64,000 nt of DNA from Massilia terrae (GTDB lineage Bacteria; Pseudomonadota; Gammaproteobacteria; Burkholderiales; Burkholderiaceae_D): assembly GCF_024753145.1 (NCBI RefSeq), contig NZ_JANUGU010000005.1:286490-350489 (forward strand), in the 5' to 3' direction. Below are positions 1-8,530 of this stretch, one piece after another. Positions within the stretch are counted from its first letter, which is position 1. Each line of letters opens with the position of its first letter. Below the pieces are notes generated by a model. It saw only the letters and a list, made by a program, of their open reading frames with translations. It was not told the origin of the DNA and did no database searches. The position numbers and the translations under genes are program-made.

Positions 1-1325
1 TCGCGGCGGAACTGCACGCACATCGAATTGATCTTCTCGATGCCCACGCCGTGTTCGCCGGTGATGGTGCCGCCGACTTCCACGCACAGCGCGAGGATCG
101 CGGCGCCGAAGGCTTCCGCGCGTTCGAATTCGCCAGGCTGGTTGGCGTCGAACAGGATCAGCGGATGCAGGTTGCCGTCGCCGGCGTGGAACACGTTGGC
201 GCAGCGCAGGCCGAAGGTGGTCTCCATCTGCTCGATGCCGGTCAGGACTTCGGCCAGCCGCTTGCGCGGGATGGTGCCGTCCATGCAGTAGTAATCCGGC
301 GAGATGCGGCCCGCCGCCGGGAAGGCGTTCTTGCGGCCGGACCAGAAGCGCATGCGCTCCGCCTCGTCGCAAGACACGGCGATCGCGGTCGCGCCGGCGC
401 CATCCAGCACCGCTGCCATGCGCTCGATTTCCTCGGCCACTTCGAGTTCGGTGCCGTCGGCCTCGCACAGCAGGATGGCGGCAGCCTCGGTGTCGTAGCC
501 GGCCTTCACGAACGGTTCGACCATGCGCGCCGAGGTGCGGTCCATCATTTCGAGACCGGCGGGGATAATGCCGGCCGCGATCACGCTGGCGACCGCATTG
601 CCGCCGGTGACCACGTCGTCGAAGGACGCCATGATCACGCGCGCCTGCACCGGCTTGGGCACCAGCTTGACCGTCACTTCGGTGACGATGCCCAGCATGC
701 CCTCGGAGCCGATGAACACGGCCAGCAGGTCCAGGCCCGGCGCGTCGAGCGCCTCGCTGCCAAGCTCGATGATCTCGCCGTCGATGGTGGCGACCCGCAC
801 GCGCAGCACGTTGTGCACGGTCAGGCCGTATTTGAGGCAGTGCACACCGCCCGAGTTTTCGGCCACGTTGCCGCCGATGGTGCAGGCGATTTGCGAGGAC
901 GGGTCCGGCGCGTAGTACAGGCCGTGCGGCGCGGCCGCCTCCGAGATGGCGAGGTTGCGCACGCCCGGCTGGACCACGGCGGTGCGCGCGTAGGGGGCGA
1001 CGCGGACGATGCGGTTCAGGCGCGCGGTCGAGATCACAACGCCTTCCGCGATCGGCAGCGCGCCGCCGGACAGGCCGGTGCCTGCGCCGCGCGGGACGAT
1101 GGGTACCTGCAGCTCCCGGCACACATTGAGGATTTCCAGCACCTCGGCCTCACTGGTGGGCAGCGTGACGATCATCGGCAGCTGGCGGTAAGCCGCCAGG
1201 CCATCGCATTCGTAAGGACGGGTATCTTCGGGGTCGGACAGGACGCAGTGCGCGGGCAGCCGCGTGCGCAGTGCGTCCGATACCTGCCGGCGGCGTTCGG
1301 GATTGGTGGAAGCGGGCGCGTTCAT
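1..1325 (-). CDS. glcD: Glycolate oxidase subunit GlcD, FAD-linked (partial, 3' end beyond window)
   Basis: FAD-linked oxidase of the GlcD/D-lactate dehydrogenase type, oxidising glycolate or a related 2-hydroxyacid together with GlcE and GlcF. Read on the minus strand from ATG at 1325, the protein begins MNAPASTNPERRRQVSDALR. It shows the PCMH-type FAD-binding signature VPRGAGTGLSGGALP, then TIGGNVAENSGG, and the C-terminal FAD-oxidase motifs FHAGDGNLHP and GEHGVGIEK before the frame runs off base 1. About 441 residues are present; GlcD proteins are usually near 490-500, so only the C-terminal tail is missing. glcE would be expected to the left but cannot be seen. The gene is divergent from the cobalamin adenosyltransferase, with 74 bp between the starts. 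Family is clear; glycolate versus D-lactate specificity is inferred. Confidence 0.9.
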   Translation of the reverse strand, partial: MNAPASTNPERRRQVSDALRTRLPAHCVLSDPEDTRPYECDGLAAYRQLPMIVTLPTSEAEVLEILNVCRELQVPIVPRGAGTGLSGGALPIAEGVVISTARLNRIVRVAPYARTAVVQPGVRNLAISEAAAPHGLYYAPDPSSQIACTIGGNVAENSGGVHCLKYGLTVHNVLRVRVATIDGEIIELGSEALDAPGLDLLAVFIGSEGMLGIVTEVTVKLVPKPVQARVIMASFDDVVTGGNAVASVIAAGIIPAGLEMMDRTSARMVEPFVKAGYDTEAAAILLCEADGTELEVAEEIERMAAVLDGAGATAIAVSCDEAERMRFWSGRKNAFPAAGRISPDYYCMDGTIPRKRLAEVLTGIEQMETTFGLRCANVFHAGDGNLHPLILFDANQPGEFERAEAFGAAILALCVEVGGTITGEHGVGIEKINSMCVQFRR

Positions 1326-1399
1326 AGGGAGATTGTAGGCACAATAAGCGTGTTTTGTCGTATCCTCCAGCTATCTTTTTTTGCACGTTAGGCATAAAC

Positions 1400-1972
1400 A
1401 TGGGCAATCGACTTTCAAAAATCGCCACGCGAACCGGCGATGACGGCAGCACCGGACTGGGCGACGGCAGCCGCACCGGTAAAGACAGCGCGCGCATCGC
1501 GGCGCTCGGCGAAGTCGACGAACTGAACTCCTTCGTCGGCCTGCTCCTGTGCGAGGACATGCCGGCGGCGCTGCGCGACGAGCTGGTCACGGTGCAGCAC
1601 GACCTGTTCGACCTCGGCGGCGAACTGTGCATCCCGGGCTACCAGCTGATCACCGACGACCACGTCGCGCGGCTCGACGGCCTGCTCGAGAAGTACAACG
1701 CTGACCTGCCGCGCCTGAAGGAGTTCATCCTGCCGGCCGGCTCGCGCGCGGCCTCGCTGGCGCACGTGTGCCGTACCGTGTGCCGCCGCGCCGAGCGCAG
1801 CATCGTCGCGCTGTCGAAGGACGAGGACATCAACGCGCAGCCGCGCCAGTACGTGAACCGCCTGTCGGACCTGATGTTCGTGCTGGCGCGCGTGCTCAAC
1901 CGCTACGCCGGCGGCAGCGACGTGCTGTGGCAGCACGACCGCAAGCCCCGTCCCAAAGACGCGCAGGAATGA
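1400..1972 (+). CDS. Cob(I)alamin adenosyltransferase (PduO/ATR type)
   Basis: ATP:cob(I)alamin adenosyltransferase, which makes adenosylcobalamin from reduced cobalamin and ATP in the cytosol. The 190-residue product has the PduO-type ATP-binding N-terminus TRTGDDGSTGLGDGSR and the helical motif with LPAGSRAASLAHVCRTVCRR and AERS that lines the ATP/corrinoid site. The frame is open upstream to 1355, but ATG 1400 (MGNRLSKIATRTG) matches where family members begin, so I chose it. The stop overlaps the start of the downstream rhomboid gene as ATGA, implying one transcript and translational coupling. No other cobalamin gene lies nearby, so the enzyme probably serves corrinoid salvage or a B12-dependent mutase elsewhere. 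Confidence 0.93.
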   Translation: MGNRLSKIATRTGDDGSTGLGDGSRTGKDSARIAALGEVDELNSFVGLLLCEDMPAALRDELVTVQHDLFDLGGELCIPGYQLITDDHVARLDGLLEKYNADLPRLKEFILPAGSRAASLAHVCRTVCRRAERSIVALSKDEDINAQPRQYVNRLSDLMFVLARVLNRYAGGSDVLWQHDRKPRPKDAQE

Positions 1973-2949
1973 CGGCAGGCCCGCGCTTCGAGGTCCGATT
2001 CCGTGCCGGCGGCAGGCGCCGCGCGGGGAATCCGTTCAACTTCAACGGCATGGGCTCGATCAGCTTCGAGCCGGACTTCGTGGTCCTGCGCGGGAGCCGC
2101 TACCGCACCCTGCGCGCGTCCGCCCCCGAGGAGCAGCGCGTGCGCGTGGTCGATATCGTCAACGCCTGCACCGATGGCAAGCAGGTCGAGTTCGAGATCG
2201 TCGGCGTGAAGAAGGACGAGAAGGTCGGCTTCGACGTGCCCAATCCGGTCGACATCGAGGACATCCTCAGGCTGCTGCCGGCGCGGCAGACACCGGAATT
2301 CGCGACCGAGATGGCGGAGAGCGCCGTGTTCCATGACCGGATCGACCACTGGACGCCGCGCACGCCGATGATCTTCGCGCTGCTGGCGATGAATATCGCC
2401 GTGTACGTGCTGATGATGTTCGATCCTTCGGGTGGTTCGCCGGCGGCGGATTCGGCGAAGCTGGTGCGCTGGGGCTCGAACGCGGGACCGTTGACGCTGC
2501 ACGGGCAGTGGTGGAGGCTGGTGACCTCGATGTTCATCCATGGCGGTCTGCTGCACATCAGCTTCAATATGTACGCGCTGTGGCAGGCGGGGCGGCTGGT
2601 CGAGCGCATGTTCGGCAGCGCGCGCTTCATTGCGCTCTACATGATCGCGGGGGTGTGCGGCAGCATCGCCAGCGTGGCGTGGAATACGCAGGTGAACAGC
2701 GTGGGGGCGTCGGGGGCGATCTTCGGGATTATCGGGGGGCTGCTGGCGTTTATCCGCAGGCCGGATAGCGGGGTGCCGCCGACGATCGTAAAGGATCTGC
2801 GCGGGTCGCTGGGGGGATTCCTGCTATTTAATATCGCCGCTGGCCTGGTGTATCCACACACGGATAACGCGGCGCATATTGGGGGGCTGGTGGGTGGCTA
2901 CATCGCCGGTCACCTGCTGGCGCGCTCGCTCTACGTCCCGCACCACTAA
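1969..2949 (+). CDS. Rhomboid family intramembrane serine protease
   Basis: Integral inner-membrane serine protease of 326 residues. The first ~130 residues form a soluble, charged N-terminal domain. Membrane segments start at MIFALLAMNIAVYVLMMF. Rhomboid hallmarks follow: HGGLLHISFNMYALWQAG (the H...H...N of TM2), GASGAIFGIIGG with catalytic Ser about residue 248, and AHIGGLVGGYIAG with catalytic His about 303. The start ATG at 1969 overlaps the previous gene's stop (ATGA), giving translational coupling; an internal Met (MGSISFEPDF) is an alternative start that would trim 28 residues. A palindromic element follows the stop and separates it from the convergent dxs. Substrate unknown. Confidence 0.9.
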   Translation: MTAGPRFEVRFRAGGRRRAGNPFNFNGMGSISFEPDFVVLRGSRYRTLRASAPEEQRVRVVDIVNACTDGKQVEFEIVGVKKDEKVGFDVPNPVDIEDILRLLPARQTPEFATEMAESAVFHDRIDHWTPRTPMIFALLAMNIAVYVLMMFDPSGGSPAADSAKLVRWGSNAGPLTLHGQWWRLVTSMFIHGGLLHISFNMYALWQAGRLVERMFGSARFIALYMIAGVCGSIASVAWNTQVNSVGASGAIFGIIGGLLAFIRRPDSGVPPTIVKDLRGSLGGFLLFNIAAGLVYPHTDNAAHIGGLVGGYIAGHLLARSLYVPHH

Positions 2950-2952
2950 ACT

Positions 2953-3057
2953 CCGTCGTCCCGGCGGAGGCCGGGACCCATGCTGAGCGAACCGGCTCGC
3001 GGCAATCGCTCCACTATTCAAGCGTTCAATGGGTCCCGGCCTTCGCCGGGACGACGG
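2953..3057. repeat. REP/BIME-like two-arm palindromic element
   Basis: Left arm CCGTCGTCCCGGCGGAGGCC followed by GGGACCCATGCTGAG, and a right arm TGGGTCCCGGCCTTCGCCGG ending GACGACGG in opposite orientation, with about 45 variable bases between. Each arm is itself a hairpin and the two arms pair with each other. The same structure recurs at 12096, 18741, 35123, 41076 and 63913. It lies between the convergent rhomboid and dxs genes, where it could stop transcription from both sides. Confidence 0.85.
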
Positions 3058-3078
3058 TCTTTAAGCTAACGAATTACA

Positions 3079-4950
3079 TCAGGCGTTGTTGACGACCAAG
3101 CGAGGCTCCGCCACGCCCGCACGCTCACGAATCGAAGCAGCGATGCCCTTCGCATCCAGCCCGACGGACGCCAGCAGCAAGCCCGGATCGCCATGGTCGA
3201 TGAACTTGTCCGGCAGGCCCAGGTGCAGGATCGGCTTGGTGATGCCTGCTTCCGCCAGCGCTTCCGCCACCGCCGAACCGGCGCCGCCCATGATGCAGCC
3301 CTCTTCCACCGTCACCAGGTAGTCGTGGTCGCGCGCCAGGCGCGTGACCAGTTCCACGTCGAGCGGCTTCACGAAGCGCATATTTGCCACCGTGGCGCCC
3401 AGCTGCTCGCCCGCGCCAAGGCTCGGCGCGACCATCGAGCCGAACGCCAGGATCGCAATGCCCTTGCCCTCGCGGCGCACTTCGCCCTTGCCGATCTCGA
3501 TCGACTTCAGCTCCTGCTCCGTCTTGGCGCCGACGCCCGCGCCGCGCGGATAACGCACCGCCGCCGGTCCCGGGAAGTGGTAGGCAGTGGTCAGCATCTG
3601 GCGGCACTCGTTCTCGTCCGACGGCGCCATCACCACCATATTCGGGATGCAGCGCAGGTAGGCCATATCGTAGTTGCCTGCGTGCGTCGCGCCATCGGCG
3701 CCGACGATGCCGGCGCGGTCCAGCGCGAAAGTCACGTCCAGGTTCTGCAGCGCCACGTCATGGATCAGCTGGTCATAGGCGCGCTGCAGGAAGGTCGAGT
3801 AGATCGCCACCACCGGCTTCATGCCCTCCGTCGCGAGGCCGGCGGCGAAGGTCACCGAATGCTGCTCGGCGATGCCGACGTCGAAGTAACGCTCCGGGAA
3901 CTGCTGGTGGAACTTGACCATGCCCGAGCCTTCGCGCATCGCCGGCGTGATCCCGACCAGCTTCTTGTCGACTACCGCCATGTCGCACAGCCAGTTGCCG
4001 AACACCTCGGTGTAGGTCAGCTTGGACGGCGCCGCGGCCGGCTTGATGCCTTCGGTCGGATTGAACTTGCCGGTGCCGTGGTACAGGATCGGCTCGGCCT
4101 CGGCCAGCTTGTAGCCCTGGCCCTTCTTGGTGACCACGTGCAGGAACTGCGGGCCCTTGAGGTTCTTGATGTTCTCCAGCGTCGGGATCAGCGAGTCGAG
4201 GTCGTGGCCATCGATCGGGCCGATGTAGTTGAAGCCGAATTCCTCGAACATCGTGGCCGGGACCACCATGCCTTTCGCGTGTTCTTCCAGGCGCTTGGCC
4301 AGCTCGCGCATCGGCGCCGGCAGCACGGTCTTGCCGACGTTCTTGGCGGCGGCGTAGAACTTGCCCGACATGAGGCGCGCCAGGTAGCGGTTGAGCGCAC
4401 CGACCGGCGGCGAGATCGACATGTCGTTGTCGTTCAGGACGACCAGCAGGTCGCAGTCGTCTTCCACGCCGGCGTTGTTCAGCGCCTCGAAGGCCATGCC
4501 GGCGGACATGGAGCCGTCACCGATGACGGCGATCGCGTGGCGCTTCTCGCCTTTCAGCTTGGCCGCAGCGGCCATGCCCAGCGCCGCCGAGATCGAGGTC
4601 GACGAATGCGCGGTGCCGAAGGTGTCGTACACGCTTTCGTCGCGCTTGGGGAAGCCGGACAGGCCGTCCAGCTGGCGCAGCGTGGGCATGCGCTCGCGCC
4701 GGCCGGTGAGGATCTTGTGCGAATAGGTCTGGTGGCCGACGTCCCACACGATGCGGTCGTACGGCGTGTTGAACACGTAGTGCAGCGCGATGGTCAGTTC
4801 GACGGTGCCGAGGTTGGACGACAGGTGGCCGCCGGTCTTGGACACGGAATCGAGCAGGAAGCTGCGCAACTCATGCGCGAGCGGCGTCAACTGCGCGCGC
4901 GGGAGCTTGCGCAGGTCGGCGGGATCGTTGATGGTTTCTAGCAGTTTCAT
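3079..4950 (-). CDS. dxs: 1-deoxy-D-xylulose-5-phosphate synthase
   Basis: Condenses pyruvate and glyceraldehyde 3-phosphate into DXP, the first step of the MEP isoprenoid pathway and a feeder for thiamine and pyridoxal. The 623-residue protein has a full DXS layout: an N-terminal thiamine-diphosphate domain with [14 protein letters not shown], the Mg-ThDP motif GDGSMSAG at residues 144-151 closing with [20 protein letters not shown], then the transketolase-like pyrimidine domain ([29 protein letters not shown]) and a C-terminal transketolase domain. It starts immediately after the stop of ispA with no spacer, as the last gene of xseB-ispA-dxs, a conserved operon order in betaproteobacteria. 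Length and motifs are typical. Confidence 0.97.
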   Translation of the reverse strand: MKLLETINDPADLRKLPRAQLTPLAHELRSFLLDSVSKTGGHLSSNLGTVELTIALHYVFNTPYDRIVWDVGHQTYSHKILTGRRERMPTLRQLDGLSGFPKRDESVYDTFGTAHSSTSISAALGMAAAAKLKGEKRHAIAVIGDGSMSAGMAFEALNNAGVEDDCDLLVVLNDNDMSISPPVGALNRYLARLMSGKFYAAAKNVGKTVLPAPMRELAKRLEEHAKGMVVPATMFEEFGFNYIGPIDGHDLDSLIPTLENIKNLKGPQFLHVVTKKGQGYKLAEAEPILYHGTGKFNPTEGIKPAAAPSKLTYTEVFGNWLCDMAVVDKKLVGITPAMREGSGMVKFHQQFPERYFDVGIAEQHSVTFAAGLATEGMKPVVAIYSTFLQRAYDQLIHDVALQNLDVTFALDRAGIVGADGATHAGNYDMAYLRCIPNMVVMAPSDENECRQMLTTAYHFPGPAAVRYPRGAGVGAKTEQELKSIEIGKGEVRREGKGIAILAFGSMVAPSLGAGEQLGATVANMRFVKPLDVELVTRLARDHDYLVTVEEGCIMGGAGSAVAEALAEAGITKPILHLGLPDKFIDHGDPGLLLASVGLDAKGIAASIRERAGVAEPRLVVNNA

Positions 4951-5841
4951 TTATGCCTTCCGCTGCACGATGAGGTCAGCCAGTTCGCGCAGCCGCAATG
5001 CTTGTTCGCCAAACGGCGCCAGCGCCTCATGCGCGTCGCGCCGCAGTTGTTCGGCCAGCGCCCGCGAGGGTTCCAGGCCAAGGATCGACACATAGGTCGG
5101 CTTGTTGTCGGCCGCGTCCTTGCCGGCGGTCTTGCCGAGCGTGGCCGAATCGGCGGTCGCGTCGAGCACGTCGTCGACCACCTGGAACGCCAGGCCGATC
5201 GCCTTCGAATACGCGGCCAGCGCGTCCAGCTCGTGCGGCGCCAGGTCGCGGCCGGCCAGTGCGCCGAGGATCACGGAGGCGCGCAGCAGCGCGCCGGTCT
5301 TCAGCTGGTGCATGCGCTCCAGCTGCTCCAGCGTCAGCGCCAGGCCGACGCTGTCCAGATCGATCGCCTGGCCGCCGCACATGCCGCTTGATCCCGCCGC
5401 CTCGGCCAGCAGGCGCAGCATCGCCACCAGCCGCCCGGCCGGCAGCGTGTCGCTTTCGGCCAGCACCTGGAAGGCCTGCGACTGCAGCGCATCGCCCACC
5501 AGCAGCGCGGTCGCTTCGTCATATGCGACGTGCACGGTCGGCTTGCCGCGCCGGAGCTCGTCGTCGTCCATGCACGGCATGTCGTCGTGGACCAGCGAAT
5601 AAGCGTGGATCATCTCGACCGCGCAGGCCGCGCGCGCCAGCGCCTTGGGATCGGCGCCCGACAGCGCGCCGCTCGCGTACACCAGCAGCGGACGCACGCG
5701 CTTGCCGCCGCCCAGCGTGGTGTAGCGCATCGCCGCGTGCAGCTTGGCGGGCACCGCATCCACCGCGGGCAGGTAGCGGTCGAGCGCCTGCTCGACTTCA
5801 TCCTGCACGTCCTTCATCCAAACGCCGAAAGCTGCCGTCAT
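4951..5841 (-). CDS. ispA: Farnesyl diphosphate synthase (polyprenyl synthetase)
   Basis: Builds farnesyl diphosphate from IPP, DMAPP and GPP, supplying ubiquinone side chains and undecaprenyl phosphate. The 296-residue product carries GGGKRVRPLL (residues 44-53), the first Asp-rich motif HDDMPCMDDDELRRGKP (D86-D93) and the second, FQVVDDVLDATAD (D223-D227). The two-residue insert between the aspartates of the first motif is typical of bacterial (type II) FPP synthases. The start ATG at 5841 overlaps the xseB stop as ATGA, so it is probably translationally coupled to xseB; dxs follows directly. Chain length (C15 rather than C20) is inferred from length and operon context. Confidence 0.95.
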   Translation of the reverse strand: MTAAFGVWMKDVQDEVEQALDRYLPAVDAVPAKLHAAMRYTTLGGGKRVRPLLVYASGALSGADPKALARAACAVEMIHAYSLVHDDMPCMDDDELRRGKPTVHVAYDEATALLVGDALQSQAFQVLAESDTLPAGRLVAMLRLLAEAAGSSGMCGGQAIDLDSVGLALTLEQLERMHQLKTGALLRASVILGALAGRDLAPHELDALAAYSKAIGLAFQVVDDVLDATADSATLGKTAGKDAADNKPTYVSILGLEPSRALAEQLRRDAHEALAPFGEQALRLRELADLIVQRKA

Positions 5842-6092
5842 TGCGCGCCCTCGCCGGCGGTATCCGCGGCAAACGGCTTGAGCATGTCGCCCTCGAGCAC
5901 CTTGACCTGCGATTCGACCTTGTCCAGCTGCGCGGCGCAGTACTTGACCAGCTCCGAGCCGCGCGCGTAGGCCGCGACCGAGGCTTCCAGCGGCAGCTGG
6001 CCGGATTCCATTTGCGTGACCAGCTGGGCCAGTTCGGCCATCGCCTGCTCGAACGATTCGGGCGGCGGTGACGAGGAGGTAGTGTTCGACAT
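5838..6092 (-). CDS. xseB: Exodeoxyribonuclease VII small subunit
   Basis: Small subunit of exonuclease VII, which degrades single-stranded DNA with the XseA large subunit (not in this window). The 84-residue helical protein contains SFEQAMAELAQLVTQMESGQ, LPLEASVAAYARGSELVKYC and the final QLDKVESQVKVLEGD, the standard XseB helices. I chose ATG 6092 (MSNTTSSSPPPESF) because the frame extending to 6155 adds an Arg/Ala-rich segment absent from the family. It is the first gene of xseB-ispA-dxs and overlaps ispA by 4 bp. Confidence 0.93.
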   Translation of the reverse strand: MSNTTSSSPPPESFEQAMAELAQLVTQMESGQLPLEASVAAYARGSELVKYCAAQLDKVESQVKVLEGDMLKPFAADTAGEGAQ

Positions 6093-6442
6093 AGTTAATC
6101 TTTTTCTAACGACCGCGCCGCCAGCCCGCAACACGTGCGCCGCCGCTAAGTCCAATCGCGTATTTTAGAACAATCCAACCGCCCGGGTGGCGATAAGCGT
6201 GTCGCGTCACCCTCTTGCCAATCAATCCACATTGTAAGGTATCGACCCCGGACCTCATGAAAACCATGCAGTTCAGGCAATATCTTTCCACCTCGACACC
6301 ACAATGTCGCGATGGGCCATTACGGTAGACCTCGTTAGACGGTATAATCTCCGGTTCTGTTCCGAAATACCGTATTACGTCGCCGAATACTGGTCTTTGG
6401 ATTTTCTCTTCTTTGGCTCGCTCTTATTTAAGGGGGGTTGGG
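6093..6442. other. Divergent intergenic region between xseB and the Rieske oxygenase
   Basis: About 350 bases between divergent starts. I see no convincing gene: short frames here have no ribosome site or family resemblance. The base composition is noticeably more AT-rich than the flanks, and a consensus -10 TATAAT lies at 6343-6348 facing the oxygenase. The leader after it is about 90 bases and ends in a purine-rich AAGGGGGG ribosome site just before ATG 6443. Confidence 0.6.
6343..6348 (+). promoter_or_regulatory. Candidate -10 box for the Rieske oxygenase gene
   Basis: Perfect TATAAT, 95 bases upstream of the oxygenase start, in an AT-rich stretch. The hexamer 17 bases upstream (TTACGG) is only a weak -35, so the call rests on the -10 and position. 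Confidence 0.45.
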
Positions 6443-7543
6443 ATGTCCGATCTGGCTACCCAGGCGAAGTTGTCGCGCTCGTGCGCGCAGCTTCCGGTAA
6501 GTGTTTATTTTGATGAAGCGCTTCTGCAGCGCGAAATGCAGGAACTGTTCCACAAGGGGCCGCGCTACGTCGGGCACGAACTGATGGTTCCGGAAGTCGG
6601 CGACTTCCACACGCTGGCGGCGGAAAAAGAAGGCCGCATGCTGGTCCGTAACCAGAATGGCATCGAACTGCTGTCGAACGTGTGCCGCCACCGGCAGGCG
6701 CTGATGTTCAATGGCCGTGGCAATACCGGCAACATCGTGTGCCCGCTGCACCGCTGGACCTATGACCTGAAGGGCGAGCTGATCGGCGCGCCGCACTTCG
6801 ACGATACGCCCTGCCTGAACCTGTCGCGCACCCCGCTGCAGAACTGGAACGGGCTGCTGTTCGAACAGAACGGCTACAACGTGATGGAAAAGCTGGGCAA
6901 GCTGCCGGTCACCCGGGACCTCGACTTCTCGGGCTACATGCTCGACCACGTCGAGGTGCACGATTGCGACTACAACTGGAAGACCTTCATCGAAGTCTAC
7001 CTGGAGGACTACCACGTCGAGCCCTTCCACCCGGGCCTGGGCAACTTCGTCACCTGCGAAGACCTGAGCTGGGACTTCGGCAAGGACTACAGCGTGCAGA
7101 CCGTAGGCGTGAACCAGGGCCTGAAGCGCTTCGGCTCGGCCAAGTACCGCAAGTGGCAGGAAGAAGTCCTCAAGTTCAGCAACGGCGTGCCGCCCAAGTT
7201 CGGCGCGATCTGGCTGACGCTGTACCCGAACATCATGGTCGAGTGGTATCCGAACGTGCTGGTGGTCTCGACCCTGTGGCCGGACGGCCCGCAGAAGACG
7301 CGCAACGTGGTCGAGTTCTACTACCCGGAAGAGATCGTGCTGTTCGAGCGCGACTTCGTCGATGCCGAGCGCGCCGCCTACATGGAGACCTGCATCGAGG
7401 ACGACGAGATCGGCCTGCGGATGGACGCCGGCCGCCGCATCCTGATGGAGCGCGGCGTGAACGAAGTCGGCCCCTACCAGTCGCCGATGGAAGACGGCAT
7501 GCAGCACTTCCACGAGTGGTACCGCAGCAAAATCAACCTGTAA
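6443..7543 (+). CDS. Rieske 2Fe-2S oxygenase (aromatic ring-hydroxylating dioxygenase alpha-subunit family)
   Basis: Non-haem iron oxygenase of 366 residues. The N-terminal Rieske domain binds 2Fe-2S through NVCRHRQALMF and IVCPLHRWTYD (C81, H83, C100, H103). The C-terminal catalytic domain has EDYHVEPFHPG, whose two histidines (about 191 and 196) are the mononuclear iron ligands. I chose ATG 6443 because AAGGGGGG precedes it; the frame begins at 6413 without such a site. No beta subunit, ferredoxin or reductase gene is adjacent, so it would need electron partners encoded elsewhere. It is divergent from xseB-ispA-dxs; a link to an isoprenoid or quinone substrate is inference only. A strong terminator follows the stop. 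Confidence 0.88.
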   Translation: MSDLATQAKLSRSCAQLPVSVYFDEALLQREMQELFHKGPRYVGHELMVPEVGDFHTLAAEKEGRMLVRNQNGIELLSNVCRHRQALMFNGRGNTGNIVCPLHRWTYDLKGELIGAPHFDDTPCLNLSRTPLQNWNGLLFEQNGYNVMEKLGKLPVTRDLDFSGYMLDHVEVHDCDYNWKTFIEVYLEDYHVEPFHPGLGNFVTCEDLSWDFGKDYSVQTVGVNQGLKRFGSAKYRKWQEEVLKFSNGVPPKFGAIWLTLYPNIMVEWYPNVLVVSTLWPDGPQKTRNVVEFYYPEEIVLFERDFVDAERAAYMETCIEDDEIGLRMDAGRRILMERGVNEVGPYQSPMEDGMQHFHEWYRSKINL

Positions 7544-7557
7544 TTCCTGCACCAGGC

Positions 7558-7592
7558 AAAACCGCGGCACACACAGGCCGCGGTTTTTTTTT
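7558..7592 (+). terminator. Rho-independent terminator after the Rieske oxygenase
   Basis: Ten-base arms AAAACCGCGG and CCGCGGTTTT around a 10-base loop, followed by a run of T to 7592. It begins 14 bases past the oxygenase stop and ends 14 bases before the EamA start. Confidence 0.92.
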
Positions 7593-7606
7593 CGAAGACC
7601 GTAACA

Positions 7607-8521
7607 ATGCCCTCCCTCTGGATGCTCTTCGCCAGCTTTGCCTTCGCCGCCATGGGTGCGGCGGTCAAGCTGGCGTCCGATACCTTTTCCACTTCCGAAC
7701 TGGTGATGTACCGCGGCCTGATCGGCTCCATCATCCTGTTCGCCACGCTGCGCGCGCATGGCGGCACGCTGCGCACGCCCTTCCCCAAGGAGCACTTGTG
7801 GCGCAGCGGCGTCGGCGTGACCTCGCTGTGGCTGTGGTTCTTCGCGATCGGCGCGCTGCCGCTGGCCACCGCCACCACGCTGAACTACACCGCGCCGATC
7901 TGGATGGCGGCATGGACCCTCGGACTGGCCTGGTACCACGGCGACAAGCATGCCGAATGGCCGCTGATCGCCGCCGTGCTGATGAGTTTTGTCGGCGTCA
8001 CGCTGGTGCTGCGTCCCGCGGTCGAGATGCAGCAGTGGGCCGGCGGCCTGGCCGGCATCGCCTCGTCGGTGATCTCGGCGGCGGCCTACCTGCAGGTGCG
8101 CCGCCTGGGCCGGATGGGCGAGCCGGAGTACCGCGTGGTGTTCTACTTCTCCCTGACCACCGCCATCACCGGCTTCCTCGGCGCCCTCGCCACGCCCGAT
8201 GCGGCGGGCGTGCACTTCCATGCATTCTCGACGCGCAATGCGCTGCTGATCCTGTTCATGGGCTTTGCGGGGCTGGTCGCGCAGGTCGCGATGACGCGCG
8301 CCTACCGCACCGGCAGCGTGCTGGTGGTGGCCAACCTGCAGTACACCGGCATCGTGTTCTCCAGCCTGTGGAGCATCCTGCTGTGGGGCGACCACTTCGA
8401 CTGGCACGTGTGGCTCGGCATGGCGATCATCCTCGCCTCCGGCGTCGCCGCGACGTTCTACAATACCCCGGCAGCGGCCAGCGCCGCCATCAAGACCGAT
8501 CCGATCGCAAGCGAAACCTGA
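7607..8521 (+). CDS. EamA/DMT family transporter
   Basis: Ten-helix inner-membrane protein of 304 residues in the drug/metabolite transporter superfamily. It begins MPSLWMLFASFAFAAMGAAV and shows two EamA repeats: the first with MYRGLIGSIILF and LNYTAPIWMAAWTLGLAW, the second with AYLQVRRLGRMGEPEYRVVF, VAQVAMTRAYRTGSVLVV and NLQYTGIVFSSLWSILLWGD. Substrate cannot be read from sequence; family members export amino acids, purines or drugs. Nine bases separate its stop from the sulfurtransferase start, so the two are probably co-transcribed along with the GST. Confidence 0.9.
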   Translation: MPSLWMLFASFAFAAMGAAVKLASDTFSTSELVMYRGLIGSIILFATLRAHGGTLRTPFPKEHLWRSGVGVTSLWLWFFAIGALPLATATTLNYTAPIWMAAWTLGLAWYHGDKHAEWPLIAAVLMSFVGVTLVLRPAVEMQQWAGGLAGIASSVISAAAYLQVRRLGRMGEPEYRVVFYFSLTTAITGFLGALATPDAAGVHFHAFSTRNALLILFMGFAGLVAQVAMTRAYRTGSVLVVANLQYTGIVFSSLWSILLWGDHFDWHVWLGMAIILASGVAATFYNTPAAASAAIKTDPIASET

Positions 8522-8530
8522 AAGGCAACC

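Noticed and set aside
3193..4941. 582-codon open frame on the plus strand
   Set aside because: Antisense to dxs, which is intact; no ribosome site or family resemblance.
6106..6291. Short minus-strand frame of 61 codons upstream of xseB
   Set aside because: No ribosome site, no domain, lies in an AT-rich divergent promoter region.
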